Shown: positions 53,875 through 63,515 of the stretch, piece by piece
How the letters are laid out: every line of letters starts with the position of its first letter
Position numbering within the stretch: the first letter of the stretch is position 1
DNA from: JACVRW01 sp963846505
Lineage (GTDB): Bacteria; Actinomycetota; Thermoleophilia; Solirubrobacterales; Thermoleophilaceae
DNA length: 64,000 nucleotides
Assembly: GCA_963846505.1 (NCBI GenBank)
Contig: CAWJWD010000007.1
Coordinates: 248,001 to 312,000 of the forward strand
Reading direction: 5' to 3'
Position numbers and translations under genes: made by a program
Notes under the pieces: model-generated
What the model was told of the DNA's origin: nothing
Databases searched by the model: none
Seen by the model: the letters and a program-made list of their open reading frames with translations, nothing else

Positions 53875-55260
53875 GTGGAACGCCGCTGGAAGGTCCTGAT
53901 CGTCGCCGCCGTCGCCGTCTTCATGGGCTTCCTCGACGTCACGATCGTCAACGTCGCCTTCCCGGACATCGAGCGCGACTTCGCCGGGACCTCGCAGGCG
54001 GACCTGTCCTGGGTGCTGAACGCGTACAACATCGTCTTCGCGGCGCTGCTCGTGCCGGCGGGGCGGCTGGCGGACGTGCTGGGGCGGCGACGCATGTTCT
54101 TCGTCGGCGTCTGGATCTTCCTCGCAGCCTCGGTGCTGTGCGGCCTTGCGCCCTCGCCGGGCTGGCTGGTGGGCGCGCGCGTGCTGCAGGCGGTCGGCGG
54201 CGCGATCCTGGTCCCGACCTCGCTCTCGCTGCTACTGCCCGAGTTCCCCGTCGAGCGACGCGCCACGGCGGTCTCGATCTGGAGCGCCACCGGCGCGGTG
54301 GCCGCGGCCGTGGGACCGTCGCTCGGCGGCCTGCTCGTCGACGGGTTCGACTGGCGCTGGGTGTTCTTCGTCAACGTGCCGATCGGCCTGGCGGCGATCG
54401 TGCCGGCGCGGCGGCTGCTGCACGAGACGCGCGAGCCCGCCGGCGAGCTGCCGGACCTGCTCGGCACCGTGCTGCTGATCGCGGGCGTTGCGGCGCTCGC
54501 GCTCGGGATCGTCAAGGGCGAGGAGTGGGGCTGGGGCAGCGGCAGGGTGCTCGGCTCGCTCGCGCTGGCCGCCGTGCTGCTGGCGGCGATGCTCGTTCGC
54601 TCGACTCGCCATGCTGCACCGGTCGTGGACCTCGGCCTCTTTCGCACGCGCTCGTTCGCCGTCTCGAACGCGGGCATGTTCAGCTTCTCGCTGGCCTTCT
54701 ACGCCCTGCTGCTCGCCAACGTGCTGTTCATGACCGGCGTCTGGGGCTACTCGATCCTGCACGCGGGCGTGGCGGTCACCCCCGGACCGCTGATGGCCGC
54801 GCTGTCGGCGCCGATCGGCGGCGTGCTCTCGGACCGCTTCGGCCAGCGCGTCGTCGCCCTTCCCGGCGCGCTGTTCTTCGCCGCCGGCTGCGTCCTGTTC
54901 GCGACGGGCCTCGACGTCGAGCGCGCCTGGTGGCCGAACTTCCTGGTTCCGACGCTGCTGACCGGCATCGGCGTCGGGCTCAGCTTCGCGGCCTGGGGCA
55001 GCGCCGCGGTCGCCCAGCTGCCGCCGGCGCGCTTCGCCACCGGCAGCGCGGTGCTGGCCTGCCTGCGCCAGATCGGCGCGGTGCTCGGGATCGCCGGCCT
55101 GGTGGCCGTGCTCGCGGCCGCGCCGCCCGGTGATCCGCTCTCCGGCTTCACCCAGGCGTACACGTTGATGACCATCGCCGCGCTGTGCACGGCCGGCCTG
55201 GCGCTCGCGCTGGGCCGGGTGCGCTCGGTCGTGGCGGCACCGATCGCGGAGGTTGCGTGA
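53875..55260 (+). CDS. DHA2-type MFS efflux transporter under HxlR control
   Basis: A 461-residue, 14-helix antiporter. Helix 1 is VFMGFLDVTIVNVAFPDIE, motif A is GRLADVLGRRRMFFVG, and helix 5 has GPSLGGLLVDGFDWRWVFFVNVPIGL. GTG at 53875 has a GGGAGGT ribosome site 7 nt upstream. Its stop overlaps the thioesterase start (TGATG), so the two are coupled. Palindromes shared with the divergent HxlR gene indicate control by that regulator. Confidence 0.88.
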   Translation: MERRWKVLIVAAVAVFMGFLDVTIVNVAFPDIERDFAGTSQADLSWVLNAYNIVFAALLVPAGRLADVLGRRRMFFVGVWIFLAASVLCGLAPSPGWLVGARVLQAVGGAILVPTSLSLLLPEFPVERRATAVSIWSATGAVAAAVGPSLGGLLVDGFDWRWVFFVNVPIGLAAIVPARRLLHETREPAGELPDLLGTVLLIAGVAALALGIVKGEEWGWGSGRVLGSLALAAVLLAAMLVRSTRHAAPVVDLGLFRTRSFAVSNAGMFSFSLAFYALLLANVLFMTGVWGYSILHAGVAVTPGPLMAALSAPIGGVLSDRFGQRVVALPGALFFAAGCVLFATGLDVERAWWPNFLVPTLLTGIGVGLSFAAWGSAAVAQLPPARFATGSAVLACLRQIGAVLGIAGLVAVLAAAPPGDPLSGFTQAYTLMTIAALCTAGLALALGRVRSVVAAPIAEVA

Positions 55261-55814
55261 TGACAGATCCAGTTCCGAGCGACTCGACGGCGACCGTTCC
55301 CGCGGCGACCAACGGCGCCGCACCCGACCGTTCGCTCACGGTCACCTGGCAGGACCCCGTCGAGTCGGCCATGAAGCTGGCGGGCATGTCCGGCCTCGAG
55401 GCGATCCGCGCAATCGCCAAGGGCGAGCTGCCGGCACCGCCGATCGCGCTGCTGCTCGGCTTCGGTCCGGAGATCGTGGAGGAGGGGCGCGTGACCTTCG
55501 GCGCGCTGCCCGGCGAGCAGCACTACAACCCGATCGGCGTCGTGCACGGCGGCCTCGCCGCCACGCTGCTCGACTCCGCCATGGGCTGCGCGGTCCAGAC
55601 CACGCTGGCCCAGGGCCAGGCGTACACGACGCTCGAGCTGAAGGTCAACTTCGTGCGCGCGATCACGCGCGACACCGGCCGCGTGCTGGCCGAGGCGTCG
55701 GTGATCCACCGCGGCGGGCGCGTGGCGACGGCCGAGGGCCGCGTGATCGCCGAGGACAGCGGCAAGCTGCTGGCCCACGCGACGACCACCTGCCTGGTGA
55801 TGAGTACCGCCTAG
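55260..55814 (+). CDS. PaaI-family hotdog-fold thioesterase
   Basis: A 184-residue protein. After a 35-residue Thr/Ala-rich start comes a hotdog fold with the PaaI signature HYNPIGVVHGGLAATLLDSAMGCAVQTTL (HGG and Asp of the active site), then YTTLELKVNFVRAITRDTGRVLAEASVIHRGGRVATAEGRV. It probably hydrolyses acyl- or aryl-CoA thioesters. It is coupled to the HxlR-controlled MFS gene, so the pair may handle one aromatic or acyl compound. Confidence 0.87.
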   Translation: MTDPVPSDSTATVPAATNGAAPDRSLTVTWQDPVESAMKLAGMSGLEAIRAIAKGELPAPPIALLLGFGPEIVEEGRVTFGALPGEQHYNPIGVVHGGLAATLLDSAMGCAVQTTLAQGQAYTTLELKVNFVRAITRDTGRVLAEASVIHRGGRVATAEGRVIAEDSGKLLAHATTTCLVMSTA

Positions 55815-55902
55815 CTCGGTCGCCGAGACCGCGGCGATCGCCGGCTCGCGTAAACGATCCTCTGCGGCCGAGCGCCACCCGGCGCGCGGTACCCTTGCCG
55901 AG

Positions 55903-57174
55903 ATGGCGACCACCATCCCCAGCGTCGCGGAGGTCTGCGCTCAGGCGCGCGGTGCCGCGCGCACGCTCGCGGGTCTCGACACCGACACCAAGAACGCCGC
56001 GCTGCTCGCGATGGCAGACGCGCTCGAGCAGCGCGTCGACACGATCCTCGACGCGAACGCGCGCGACATGGAGGCGGGAGAGGACGCCGGCCTGCACTCG
56101 GGCCTGCTCGACCGCCTGAAGCTGACCGAGGAGCGCCTGACGGGCATCGCCGGCGACGTGCGTTCGATCGCCGCGCTGCCGGACCCCGTCGGCGAGACGC
56201 TCGACGGGCACCGGCTGCCGAACGGGCTCGACGTGCGCCGCGTGCGCGTGCCGCTCGGCGTCGTGGCGGTCGTCTACGAGGCGCGCCCGAACGTCACGAT
56301 CGACTGCTCGGCGCTGTGCCTGAAGTCCGGCAACGCGATCGTGCTGCGCGGCTCCTCGACTGCCGCCAACTCGAACGCCGCGCTGGCGCAGGTTGCCGCC
56401 ACGGCCATCGCGTCCGTCGGCGTGCCGGCCGCCGCGATCTCGATCGTCACCGGCGGCGACCGCGACGAGCTGCGCCAGATCGCCACGCAGGACGGCGTCG
56501 TCGACCTCGTCATCCCGCGCGGCGGCGACGGGCTCAAGAACGCGCTCAAGGAGCAGGCGACGGTGCCGGTCATGTACGCCGCCGGGGGCAACTGCCACGT
56601 CTACGTCGACGCGGCGGCGGACCTCGACAAGGCGCTCGCGATCACCGTCAACGCCAAGGTCCAGCGGCCGTCGGTCTGCAACGCCGCCGAGACGCTGCTC
56701 GTGCACCGCGACGTCGCCGCGACCTTCCTGCCACGCGTGCTCGGCGAGCTGCGCGAGTCGGGCGTCGAGCTGCGCGTCGACGAGCGCACGCGCGCCAACG
56801 CCGGGTCGCTCGCCGATTCGCTCGCGAGCGCGAGCGAGGAGGACTGGGAGACCGAGTACCACGCGCTGATCATGGCCGTGAAGGTCGTCGACTCGGCCGC
56901 GGAGGCGATCGAGCACGTCAACCGCTACAGCTCGGGCCACTCCGAGGCGGTCGTGACCGACTCCCAGCCGGTCGCTCGCGCCTTCACCGACCAGGTCGAC
57001 GCGGCCTGCGTCTACGTCAACGCCTCGACGCGCTTCACCGACGGCGCGGTCTTCGGCATGGGCGCGGAGATCGGCAACTCGACTCAGAAGCTGCACGCGC
57101 GCGGTCCGGTCGGGATGCGCGAGCTGACGACCTACAAGTACGTGATCGAGGGCTCCGGCCAGGTCCGGACCTAG
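55903..57174 (+). CDS. proA: Gamma-glutamyl phosphate reductase
   Basis: A 423-residue aldehyde-dehydrogenase-fold enzyme for the second step of proline synthesis. Typical stretches are PLGVVAVVYEARPNVTIDCSALCLKSGNAIVLRGSS, the catalytic Cys in KVQRPSVCNAAETLLVH, and NRYSSGHSEAVVT; the end has ARGPVGMRELTTYKYVIEG. TACCCT (55890-55895) ends 7 nt before the ATG, the same spacing as for proB, although an inserted group now separates them. Confidence 0.95.
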   Translation: MATTIPSVAEVCAQARGAARTLAGLDTDTKNAALLAMADALEQRVDTILDANARDMEAGEDAGLHSGLLDRLKLTEERLTGIAGDVRSIAALPDPVGETLDGHRLPNGLDVRRVRVPLGVVAVVYEARPNVTIDCSALCLKSGNAIVLRGSSTAANSNAALAQVAATAIASVGVPAAAISIVTGGDRDELRQIATQDGVVDLVIPRGGDGLKNALKEQATVPVMYAAGGNCHVYVDAAADLDKALAITVNAKVQRPSVCNAAETLLVHRDVAATFLPRVLGELRESGVELRVDERTRANAGSLADSLASASEEDWETEYHALIMAVKVVDSAAEAIEHVNRYSSGHSEAVVTDSQPVARAFTDQVDAACVYVNASTRFTDGAVFGMGAEIGNSTQKLHARGPVGMRELTTYKYVIEGSGQVRT

Positions 57175-57177
57175 CGC

Positions 57178-57852
57178 GTGCCTCGGATCGGCATCCTCGG
57201 CGGTGCCTTCAACCCGCCGCACCTCGGTCACCTCGTCTGCGCGCAGGAGGCTCTCGTCCAGCTCGAGCTGGAGCGGGTGCTGTTCGTGCCCGTCGGTCAG
57301 GCGCCCCATCGCGAACTGCGCCCCGATCCGGGTCCGGACGTGCGAGCCCGCCTGGTCGAGGCGGCGATCACCGGCGACGAGCGCTTCGAGCTGACGCGCA
57401 TCGAGCTCGAGCGCGAGGGGCCGTCCTACACCGTGGACACGCTGCGGGCGCTCGCCGAGCAGCGCCCCGGCGACGAGCTGTTCCTGATCCTCGGCGGCGA
57501 CCAGGCCGCCGCGCTCGGCTCCTGGCACGAGCCCGAGCAGGTCCTCTCGCTCGCCACGGTGGTGGTGTTCCAGCGCGGCAGCTGGACGCGCAACCCGATT
57601 CAGATCAAGCTCGGCCGCCTGTCCGGCGCGCAGGGCGTGCGCTACCTGGAGATGCCGGCGATCGAGGTCTCCTCGAGCCTGATCCGCCGACGGGTGGGGG
57701 CGGGGCAGCCGGTGCGCTACCTCGTGCCGGACGCGGTCGCCGAGGCGATCGAGGCAGAGGACCTCTACGGCGCCGCCGAGGCCAAGGCGCGGGCGAACGG
57801 CGGTGGTGCGACGGCCGAGGCGACCCCCGCGGTAAACGGATCGTCAGCATGA
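57178..57852 (+). CDS. nadD: Nicotinate-nucleotide adenylyltransferase
   Basis: A 224-residue NAD-synthesis enzyme. The nucleotidyltransferase signature is ILGGAFNPPHLGHLVCAQEA (the H-x-G-H motif in HLGH), followed by VGQAPHRE, DELFLILGGDQAA, and the late ISSSxxR-type motif as VSSSLIRRRV. The last 25 residues are an Ala/Gly/Thr-rich extension. GTG start 3 bp after the proA stop; its own stop overlaps the rsfS ATG (ATGA), the usual nadD-rsfS coupling. Confidence 0.94.
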   Translation: MPRIGILGGAFNPPHLGHLVCAQEALVQLELERVLFVPVGQAPHRELRPDPGPDVRARLVEAAITGDERFELTRIELEREGPSYTVDTLRALAEQRPGDELFLILGGDQAAALGSWHEPEQVLSLATVVVFQRGSWTRNPIQIKLGRLSGAQGVRYLEMPAIEVSSSLIRRRVGAGQPVRYLVPDAVAEAIEAEDLYGAAEAKARANGGGATAEATPAVNGSSA

Positions 57853-58211
57853 GCGCACCCGCGCCGCAGGAATCCGCCGCACTCGCCGAGCACATCGCCG
57901 AGATCGCCTCGGACCGCAAGGCGGTCGACATCCGCGTGATCGACCTGCGCGGCATCGTCAATTACACCGACTTCCTCGTCATCTGCTCCGGCAACACCGA
58001 GCGCCAGACCAAGGCGATCCACGACGCCGTCCACACCGAGCTCAAACAACGAGACGGCTTGCTCCCGCGCCGCACCTCCGGCGACCGCGAGGCCCGCTGG
58101 ATCCTGCTCGACTACCTCGACGTCGTCGTCCACATCTTCACGCCCGACGCCCGCGCCTTCTACCGCCTCGACCAGCTCTGGGGCGAGGCGCCCGCCCGCT
58201 CGGTCGGCTAG
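57849..58211 (+). CDS. rsfS: Ribosomal silencing factor RsfS
   Basis: A 120-residue protein of the RsfS/Iojap family that binds L14 and blocks subunit joining. The core is IAEIASDRKAVDIRVIDLRGIVNYTDFLVICSGNTERQTKAI, then GDREARWILLDYLDVVVHIFTPDARAFYRLDQLWG. Length and sequence are typical. It is coupled to nadD. Confidence 0.94.
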   Translation: MSAPAPQESAALAEHIAEIASDRKAVDIRVIDLRGIVNYTDFLVICSGNTERQTKAIHDAVHTELKQRDGLLPRRTSGDREARWILLDYLDVVVHIFTPDARAFYRLDQLWGEAPARSVG

Positions 58212-58233
58212 CGCAACGCGTCCGCACCACATG

Positions 58234-58246
58234 CGAACATGTGTTC

Positions 58247-58247
<1 letters not shown>
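58234..58247. promoter_or_regulatory. Consensus SOS (LexA) box before the endonuclease gene
   Basis: CGAACATGTGTTCG is a perfect palindrome and fits the Gram-positive/actinobacterial LexA consensus CGAACRNRYGTTCG at every position. It covers the region directly upstream of the endonuclease start, where bound LexA would block transcription. Confidence 0.7.
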
Positions 58248-58903
<656 letters not shown>

Positions 58904-58911
58904 CCAGCCGT

Positions 58912-59811
58912 CTATCCGCTGCCGAGCAGGTCGCGGCAGGCCCAGCGCAGCGCGTCGTTGAGCAGCTCGGCGCGCTCCCACATCAGGAAGTGGCCGGCAC
59001 CGGGCACGACGAACGGCCCCATGCGGTTCGGGAAGGCCGCCTCCATGCGCTGCGGGAAGTCGGGCGGGATCACATGGTCCTCGGGGCCGTAGAGGATCAG
59101 GCAGGGGGTGGGGTTGACCTCGAGCAGCCGCGGCGGCTCGGGCGCCGTGCGCGGGCCGCCGACGTACTCGTAGTTGGCGATCGAGGCGCGGAAGCGGTCG
59201 GCGTCGGCGAACGGCTCGGTCATGAAGTCGACGTCCTCACGCGAGAAGCTGCCGGGCGCGGCCCAGAAGCGCGAACCGTAGAACGGCGCGACGTAGGCGC
59301 GGCGGCGCTCCGGGGTGTCGAGCTCGGCGGCCAGCCCGTCAGCGTCCTTGCTCTGGCGGATGAAGTAGTCGGCCGCCATGCGCGTCGCGCGCGGAAGGCG
59401 TGGCGGCGGGTCGGGCAGCACCGGCGGGATCGTGTTGAACAGGACCAGGCGTTCGACGAGTCCCTCGAAGCGCAGCGACAGGTCCTGGACGATCGCGCCG
59501 CCGAGGTCTCCGGCGCAGGCGACCACGCGCTCGTGGCCGAGCACGCCCCGCAGCAGCGCCTCGAGGTCGCGGGCGTGGGCGGCGACGTCGTAGCGATCGT
59601 CGGGAGCCAGCCCGGAGTCGCCGAAGCCGCGCAGGTCCGGCACGATCACCTCGAAGCCGGCCGCCGCGAGCGGCTCGACGTTGCGCCACCAGATGCGCTT
59701 GGTCTCCGGCCAGCCGTGCAGCAACAGCAGCGGGACCCCGCCGGCGCCCTCGCGCACGAAGGCCAGCTCGAGCCCGTCGCGGACGGCGGCGCGTTGCACT
59801 GCGAACGTCAC
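58912..59811 (-). CDS. Alpha/beta hydrolase (epoxide hydrolase/dehalogenase-like)
   Basis: A 299-residue enzyme. LLLLHGWPETKRIWWRNVEPLAAAGFEVIVPDLRGFGDSG gives the oxyanion HGWP and typical strand order. The nucleophile elbow is VVACAGDLGGAIVQDL, with Asp as nucleophile as in epoxide hydrolases and haloalkane dehalogenases. The acid is in LILYGPEDHVIP and the catalytic His in VPGAGHFLMWE. I prefer the GTG at 59811 over 59841, because the latter would overlap the divergent leuS start. Substrate unknown. Confidence 0.85.
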   Translation of the reverse strand: MTFAVQRAAVRDGLELAFVREGAGGVPLLLLHGWPETKRIWWRNVEPLAAAGFEVIVPDLRGFGDSGLAPDDRYDVAAHARDLEALLRGVLGHERVVACAGDLGGAIVQDLSLRFEGLVERLVLFNTIPPVLPDPPPRLPRATRMAADYFIRQSKDADGLAAELDTPERRRAYVAPFYGSRFWAAPGSFSREDVDFMTEPFADADRFRASIANYEYVGGPRTAPEPPRLLEVNPTPCLILYGPEDHVIPPDFPQRMEAAFPNRMGPFVVPGAGHFLMWERAELLNDALRWACRDLLGSG

Positions 59812-59840
59812 GCGGCGCGACTGTACTCTTGCCCCCGGCA

Positions 59841-62290
59841 ATGGAGCGCTACGACCCAGCCCAGATCGAGCCCAAGTGGCAGGCCCTGTGGGCCGAGGAG
59901 CGCACGTGGGAGGTCTCCAACGACCCCGACGAGCGCCCGAAGGCGTACGTGCTCGAGATGCTGCCGTACCCCTCCGGCGAGCCGCACATCGGCCACCTGA
60001 AGGTCTACTCGGTCGGCGACGCGATCGCGCACTTCCGTCGCCGCAACGGCTACCGCGTCCTGCACCCGCTCGGCTACGACGCCTTCGGCCTGCCGGCCGA
60101 GAACCACGCGATCCGCACCGGCCAGCACCCGCGCGAGTCGACCGAGGCCTCGATCGCCGAGTTCCAGCGCCAGTTCCGCGACTGGGGCATCTCGATCGAC
60201 TGGTCGCGCGAGTTCGGCACCCACGAGCCGTCGTACTACCGCTGGACGCAGTGGCTGTTCCTGCGCCTCTACGAGCGGGGGCTCGCCTACCGCAAGGAGG
60301 CGGCGGTCAACTGGTGCCCCAAGGACGCCACCGTGCTCGCCAACGAGCAGGTGATCGACGGGCGCTGCGAGCGCTGCGGCACCGAGGTCGAGCTGCGCCA
60401 GCTCGAGCAGTGGTTCTTCCGCATCACCGACTACGCCGACCGCCTGCTCGACGACCTCGAGACGATCGACTGGCCGCGTCACGTCAAGGTCATGCAGGAG
60501 AACTGGATCGGCCGCTCGGAGGGCGCCGAGGTGGTCTTCCGCTGCGAGGAGCTGGGCGTCGACTACCCCGTCTTCACCACCCGCCCGGACACGCTCTACG
60601 GCGCCACCTTCTTCGTGCTCGCTCCCGAGCACCCGGACGTCCCGCGCCTCAACGGCGGCGAGGAGGTGCGCGACTACGTCAAGCACGCGCTGGCCGAGAC
60701 GCCCGAGGAGCGCGGCGCCGAGCGCGAGAAGACCGGCGTGGCGCTCGGCCGCACGGTCACCAACCCCGTCACCGGCGAGCAGATCCCGATGTACGTCGCC
60801 GACTACGTGCTGATGGAGTACGGCACCGGCGCGGTGATGGCGGTGCCCGCCCACGACCAGCGCGACTACGACTTCGCGACCAAGTTCGGGCTCGAGATCC
60901 GCCAGGTCGTCGAGCCGGCCGACGGCGAGGTGCCGGAGGGCGAGGCGTTCGTCTCCCACAGCGACGACGAGCGGCTGGTCAACTCCGGCGAGTTCGACGG
61001 TCTGCCGGCACCCGAGGCCAAGCAGGCGATCGTGGCCAAGCTGGAGGCCCAGGCGCTGGGCAAGTTCACCGTCAACTACCGCCTGCGCGACTGGCTGCTC
61101 TCGCGCCAGCGCTACTGGGGCTGCCCGATCCCGATCGTCTACTGCGACGGCTGCGGGATGGTGCCCGTGCCCGACGACCAGCTGCCGGTCGAGCTGCCCG
61201 ACGTCGACGACTACGCGCCCAAGGGCAAGTCGCCGCTGGCGGCGGCCGAGGACTGGGTCAACACGACCTGTCCGTCCTGCGGCGGGGCCGGCCCGGCGCG
61301 AGACGGACACGATGGACACGTTCGTCGACTCGTCCTGGTACTTCCTGCGCTACTGCGACGCGCGCAACGACGAGGCCGCCTTCGACCGCGACGTGGTCGG
61401 TCGCTGGATGCCCGTCGACCAGTACATCGGCGGCGTCGAGCACGCGATCCTGCACCTGATGTACGCGCGCTTCTTCACGAAGGCGTTCGCGGACATGGAG
61501 CTGCTCGACGTCCAGGAGCCGTTCGCGCGGCTGTTCACGCAGGGGATGGTCACGCGCGAGGGCGCGAAGATGTCGAAGTCGAAGGGCAACGTCGTCAGCC
61601 CGCGCGAGATCGTGGCGCGCTACGGGGCGGACACGGCCCGCTGCTACATCCTCTACGTCGGCCACCCGGCCGCCGGCGGCGATTGGAACGACGACGGCAT
61701 CGAGGGCCTGCAGCGCTTCCTGTCGCGGCTCTGGCGCGCCGCCGAGGAGGTCGCGGCGCTCGAGGACTCCGGAACCGAGCCGACCGGCGAGCCGATGCGC
61801 GTGCTGCGCAAGGCGCACTGGGCGATCGACAAGGTCACGCGCGACCTCGGCGAGGACTTCGCCACGCACACGTCGATCGCCGCGGTGATCGAGCTCGTCA
61901 ACGACGTCTACCGCGATCGCGAGGAGCTCGAGCGCACCCCCGAGGGCCGCTCGCAGCTGCGCTTCGCGGTCGCGACTGCCGGCTCGCTGATCTTCCCGTT
62001 CGCGCCGCACCTCGGCGCCGAGGTCTACGAGCGCCTGACCGGCGAGCGCGTCTGGGAGCAGCCCTGGCCGCAAGGCCGACCCGGCGCTGCTGGCCAGCGA
62101 CGAGTTCCAGCTGATCGTGCAGCTCAACGGCAAGCTGATCGACCGCCTGAGCGCCCCCAGCGACGCGTCGCGCGAGCAGCTCGAGGAGCTGGCGCGCGGC
62201 TCGGAGAAGCTGCACACGCGCATCGACGGGCAGCAGATCGTCAAGACCGTCGTCGTCCCGGGCAAGCTGGTCAACTTCGTGGCGAGGTGA
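59841..62290 (+). CDS. leuS: Leucyl-tRNA synthetase, two frame breaks
   Basis: A class I synthetase of 815 residues after rejoining. Motifs are MLPYPSGEPHIGHLKVYSVGD (HIGH), GYDAFGLPAENHAI, the editing domain with TTRPDTLYGATFFVLAPEHP and EYGTGAVMAVPAHDQRDYDFA, DTFVDSSWYFLRY, and KMSKSKGNVV. Breaks occur at 61299 and 62071, each repaired by removing one C after a G. The end is KTVVVPGKLVNFVAR. TACTCT (59824-59829) ends 11 nt before the ATG. The stop overlaps the next start (GTGA). Confidence 0.94.
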
Positions 62291-62820
62291 GCGAGATGGA
62301 GCGTCGGTTGCCGGTCGGCCCGCTGCTGGCGGGACTGGGAGCGCTGATCCTCGCGGTCAGCCTGTTCCTCGACTGGTGGAGCCGGCCGGACGGCCTGCCC
62401 GGCATCTCCGCCTTCGACGCCTACGAGATCCTCGACCTCGTGCTGCTCGGACTGGCGGTGACGATCGCCGTCTCGCTGGCCGGCGGGCTGGGGCTGATCA
62501 AGCCGGCCGTCAGCCCACTGACCTCGATGCTCGTGTCGGTGCTGACGGTCGTGATCGTCGTCAGCCAGCTGGTCAACGATCCGCCGGCGATCGCCGGGCG
62601 CGCCGACCACGCCGCCGGCATCTGGCTCGCGCTGATCGGTGGACTGCTGATGACGGCCGGAACGGTGCTCGCCTATGCGCGCATCTCGCTCGCGCTGGAC
62701 GTGACGCCACGCGGTGGTCAAGAGCGCCCGCAGTCGTCGGCCGATGCCCCGGATCCCCCGGCAGCGGACGAGGATGCGCCGACCGTGCGGGTGCCGGGCC
62801 GCCCGGCCGACGACGCCTAG
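62287..62820 (+). CDS. Membrane protein of unknown function
   Basis: A 177-residue protein with four hydrophobic helices: VGPLLAGLGALILAVSLFLDWW, LDLVLLGLAVTIAVSLAGGLG, MLVSVLTVVIVVSQLV and GIWLALIGGLLMTAGTVLAYA. A polar acidic tail (SADAPDPPAADEDAPTVRVP) follows. The SLFLDWW...SAFDAYEILDL pattern occurs in small actinobacterial membrane proteins without assigned role. GTG overlapping the leuS stop. Its own stop interlocks with the convergent helix-hairpin-helix gene. Confidence 0.75.
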   Translation: MSEMERRLPVGPLLAGLGALILAVSLFLDWWSRPDGLPGISAFDAYEILDLVLLGLAVTIAVSLAGGLGLIKPAVSPLTSMLVSVLTVVIVVSQLVNDPPAIAGRADHAAGIWLALIGGLLMTAGTVLAYARISLALDVTPRGGQERPQSSADAPDPPAADEDAPTVRVPGRPADDA

Positions 62821-63500
62821 CTCGCGCGGGGCACGAGCAGCGCGTGCTCGCGCAGCCGCTCGACCACGTCGCCGGGCAGGTCGAGCCGCAGGCCGAGATC
62901 CTCGACGGAGCTGAAGCCGCCGAGCTGCTCGCGCACCGCCACGATCTCCTCGGCCATCCCGGCTGCGATCCCCGTCAGCGTCGCGATCGCCTCCGCCGGC
63001 GCGCTGTTGAGGTCCACCAGGCCGGCGTGGTGGGCGTCCGGCAGATCCGGGCGACCGAGGCCGATGGCGCGCGCCGCGGCGGGCTGGGTCGCGGCCAGCT
63101 CGCGCGCGTGGCGGCGCTCGAGCAGCGCGTCCTCGGCGCTGCGCCGCAGCTCGATGCGCCGCTCGACGTCATGGCGGATCACGAGCGCGTGCACGACCCC
63201 GGCGACCCAGGTGACGAGGCCGAGCACGGTGCCGACGTCCTCGGCCAGCCCGTTGCCCGCATCGCCGGCACCGACTCCGACCACGCCGGTCAGGCCGATG
63301 CTCGCCGCCGCAGCGGCCGCGTAGCCGGCGGCGATCCAGCCGAGGCGCCGGCTGCGCGTGCGCAGCCCCGCGTAGGCAAAGCCGATCCAGGCCGTCCAGC
63401 CGAGCGGCAGCAGCGTCCAGCCGACCCACAGCGGCAGCGACTCCTGGCGCCGCGCAGGGCTTGGAGGCCGCCCGTTCACCGGCCCAGCGTATCCCGTCAC
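62817..63500 (-). CDS. Membrane protein with ComEA-like helix-hairpin-helix domain
   Basis: A 227-residue protein. Three or four helices in the first 110 residues (LPLWVGWTLLPLGWTAWIGFAYAG, GWIAAGYAAAAAASIGLTGVVG, LGLVTWVAGVVHALVI) precede a basic helical linker. The C-terminal 60 residues form a ComEA/T2SK-type HhH domain: VDLNSAPAEAIATLTGIAAGMAEEIVAVREQLGGFSSVEDL. In competence proteins this domain binds DNA; the membrane topology here differs from classic ComEA, so DNA uptake is only a possibility. Confidence 0.78.
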   Translation of the reverse strand: MTGYAGPVNGRPPSPARRQESLPLWVGWTLLPLGWTAWIGFAYAGLRTRSRRLGWIAAGYAAAAAASIGLTGVVGVGAGDAGNGLAEDVGTVLGLVTWVAGVVHALVIRHDVERRIELRRSAEDALLERRHARELAATQPAAARAIGLGRPDLPDAHHAGLVDLNSAPAEAIATLTGIAAGMAEEIVAVREQLGGFSSVEDLGLRLDLPGDVVERLREHALLVPRAS

Positions 63501-63515
63501 CTACACTCGCCGACC

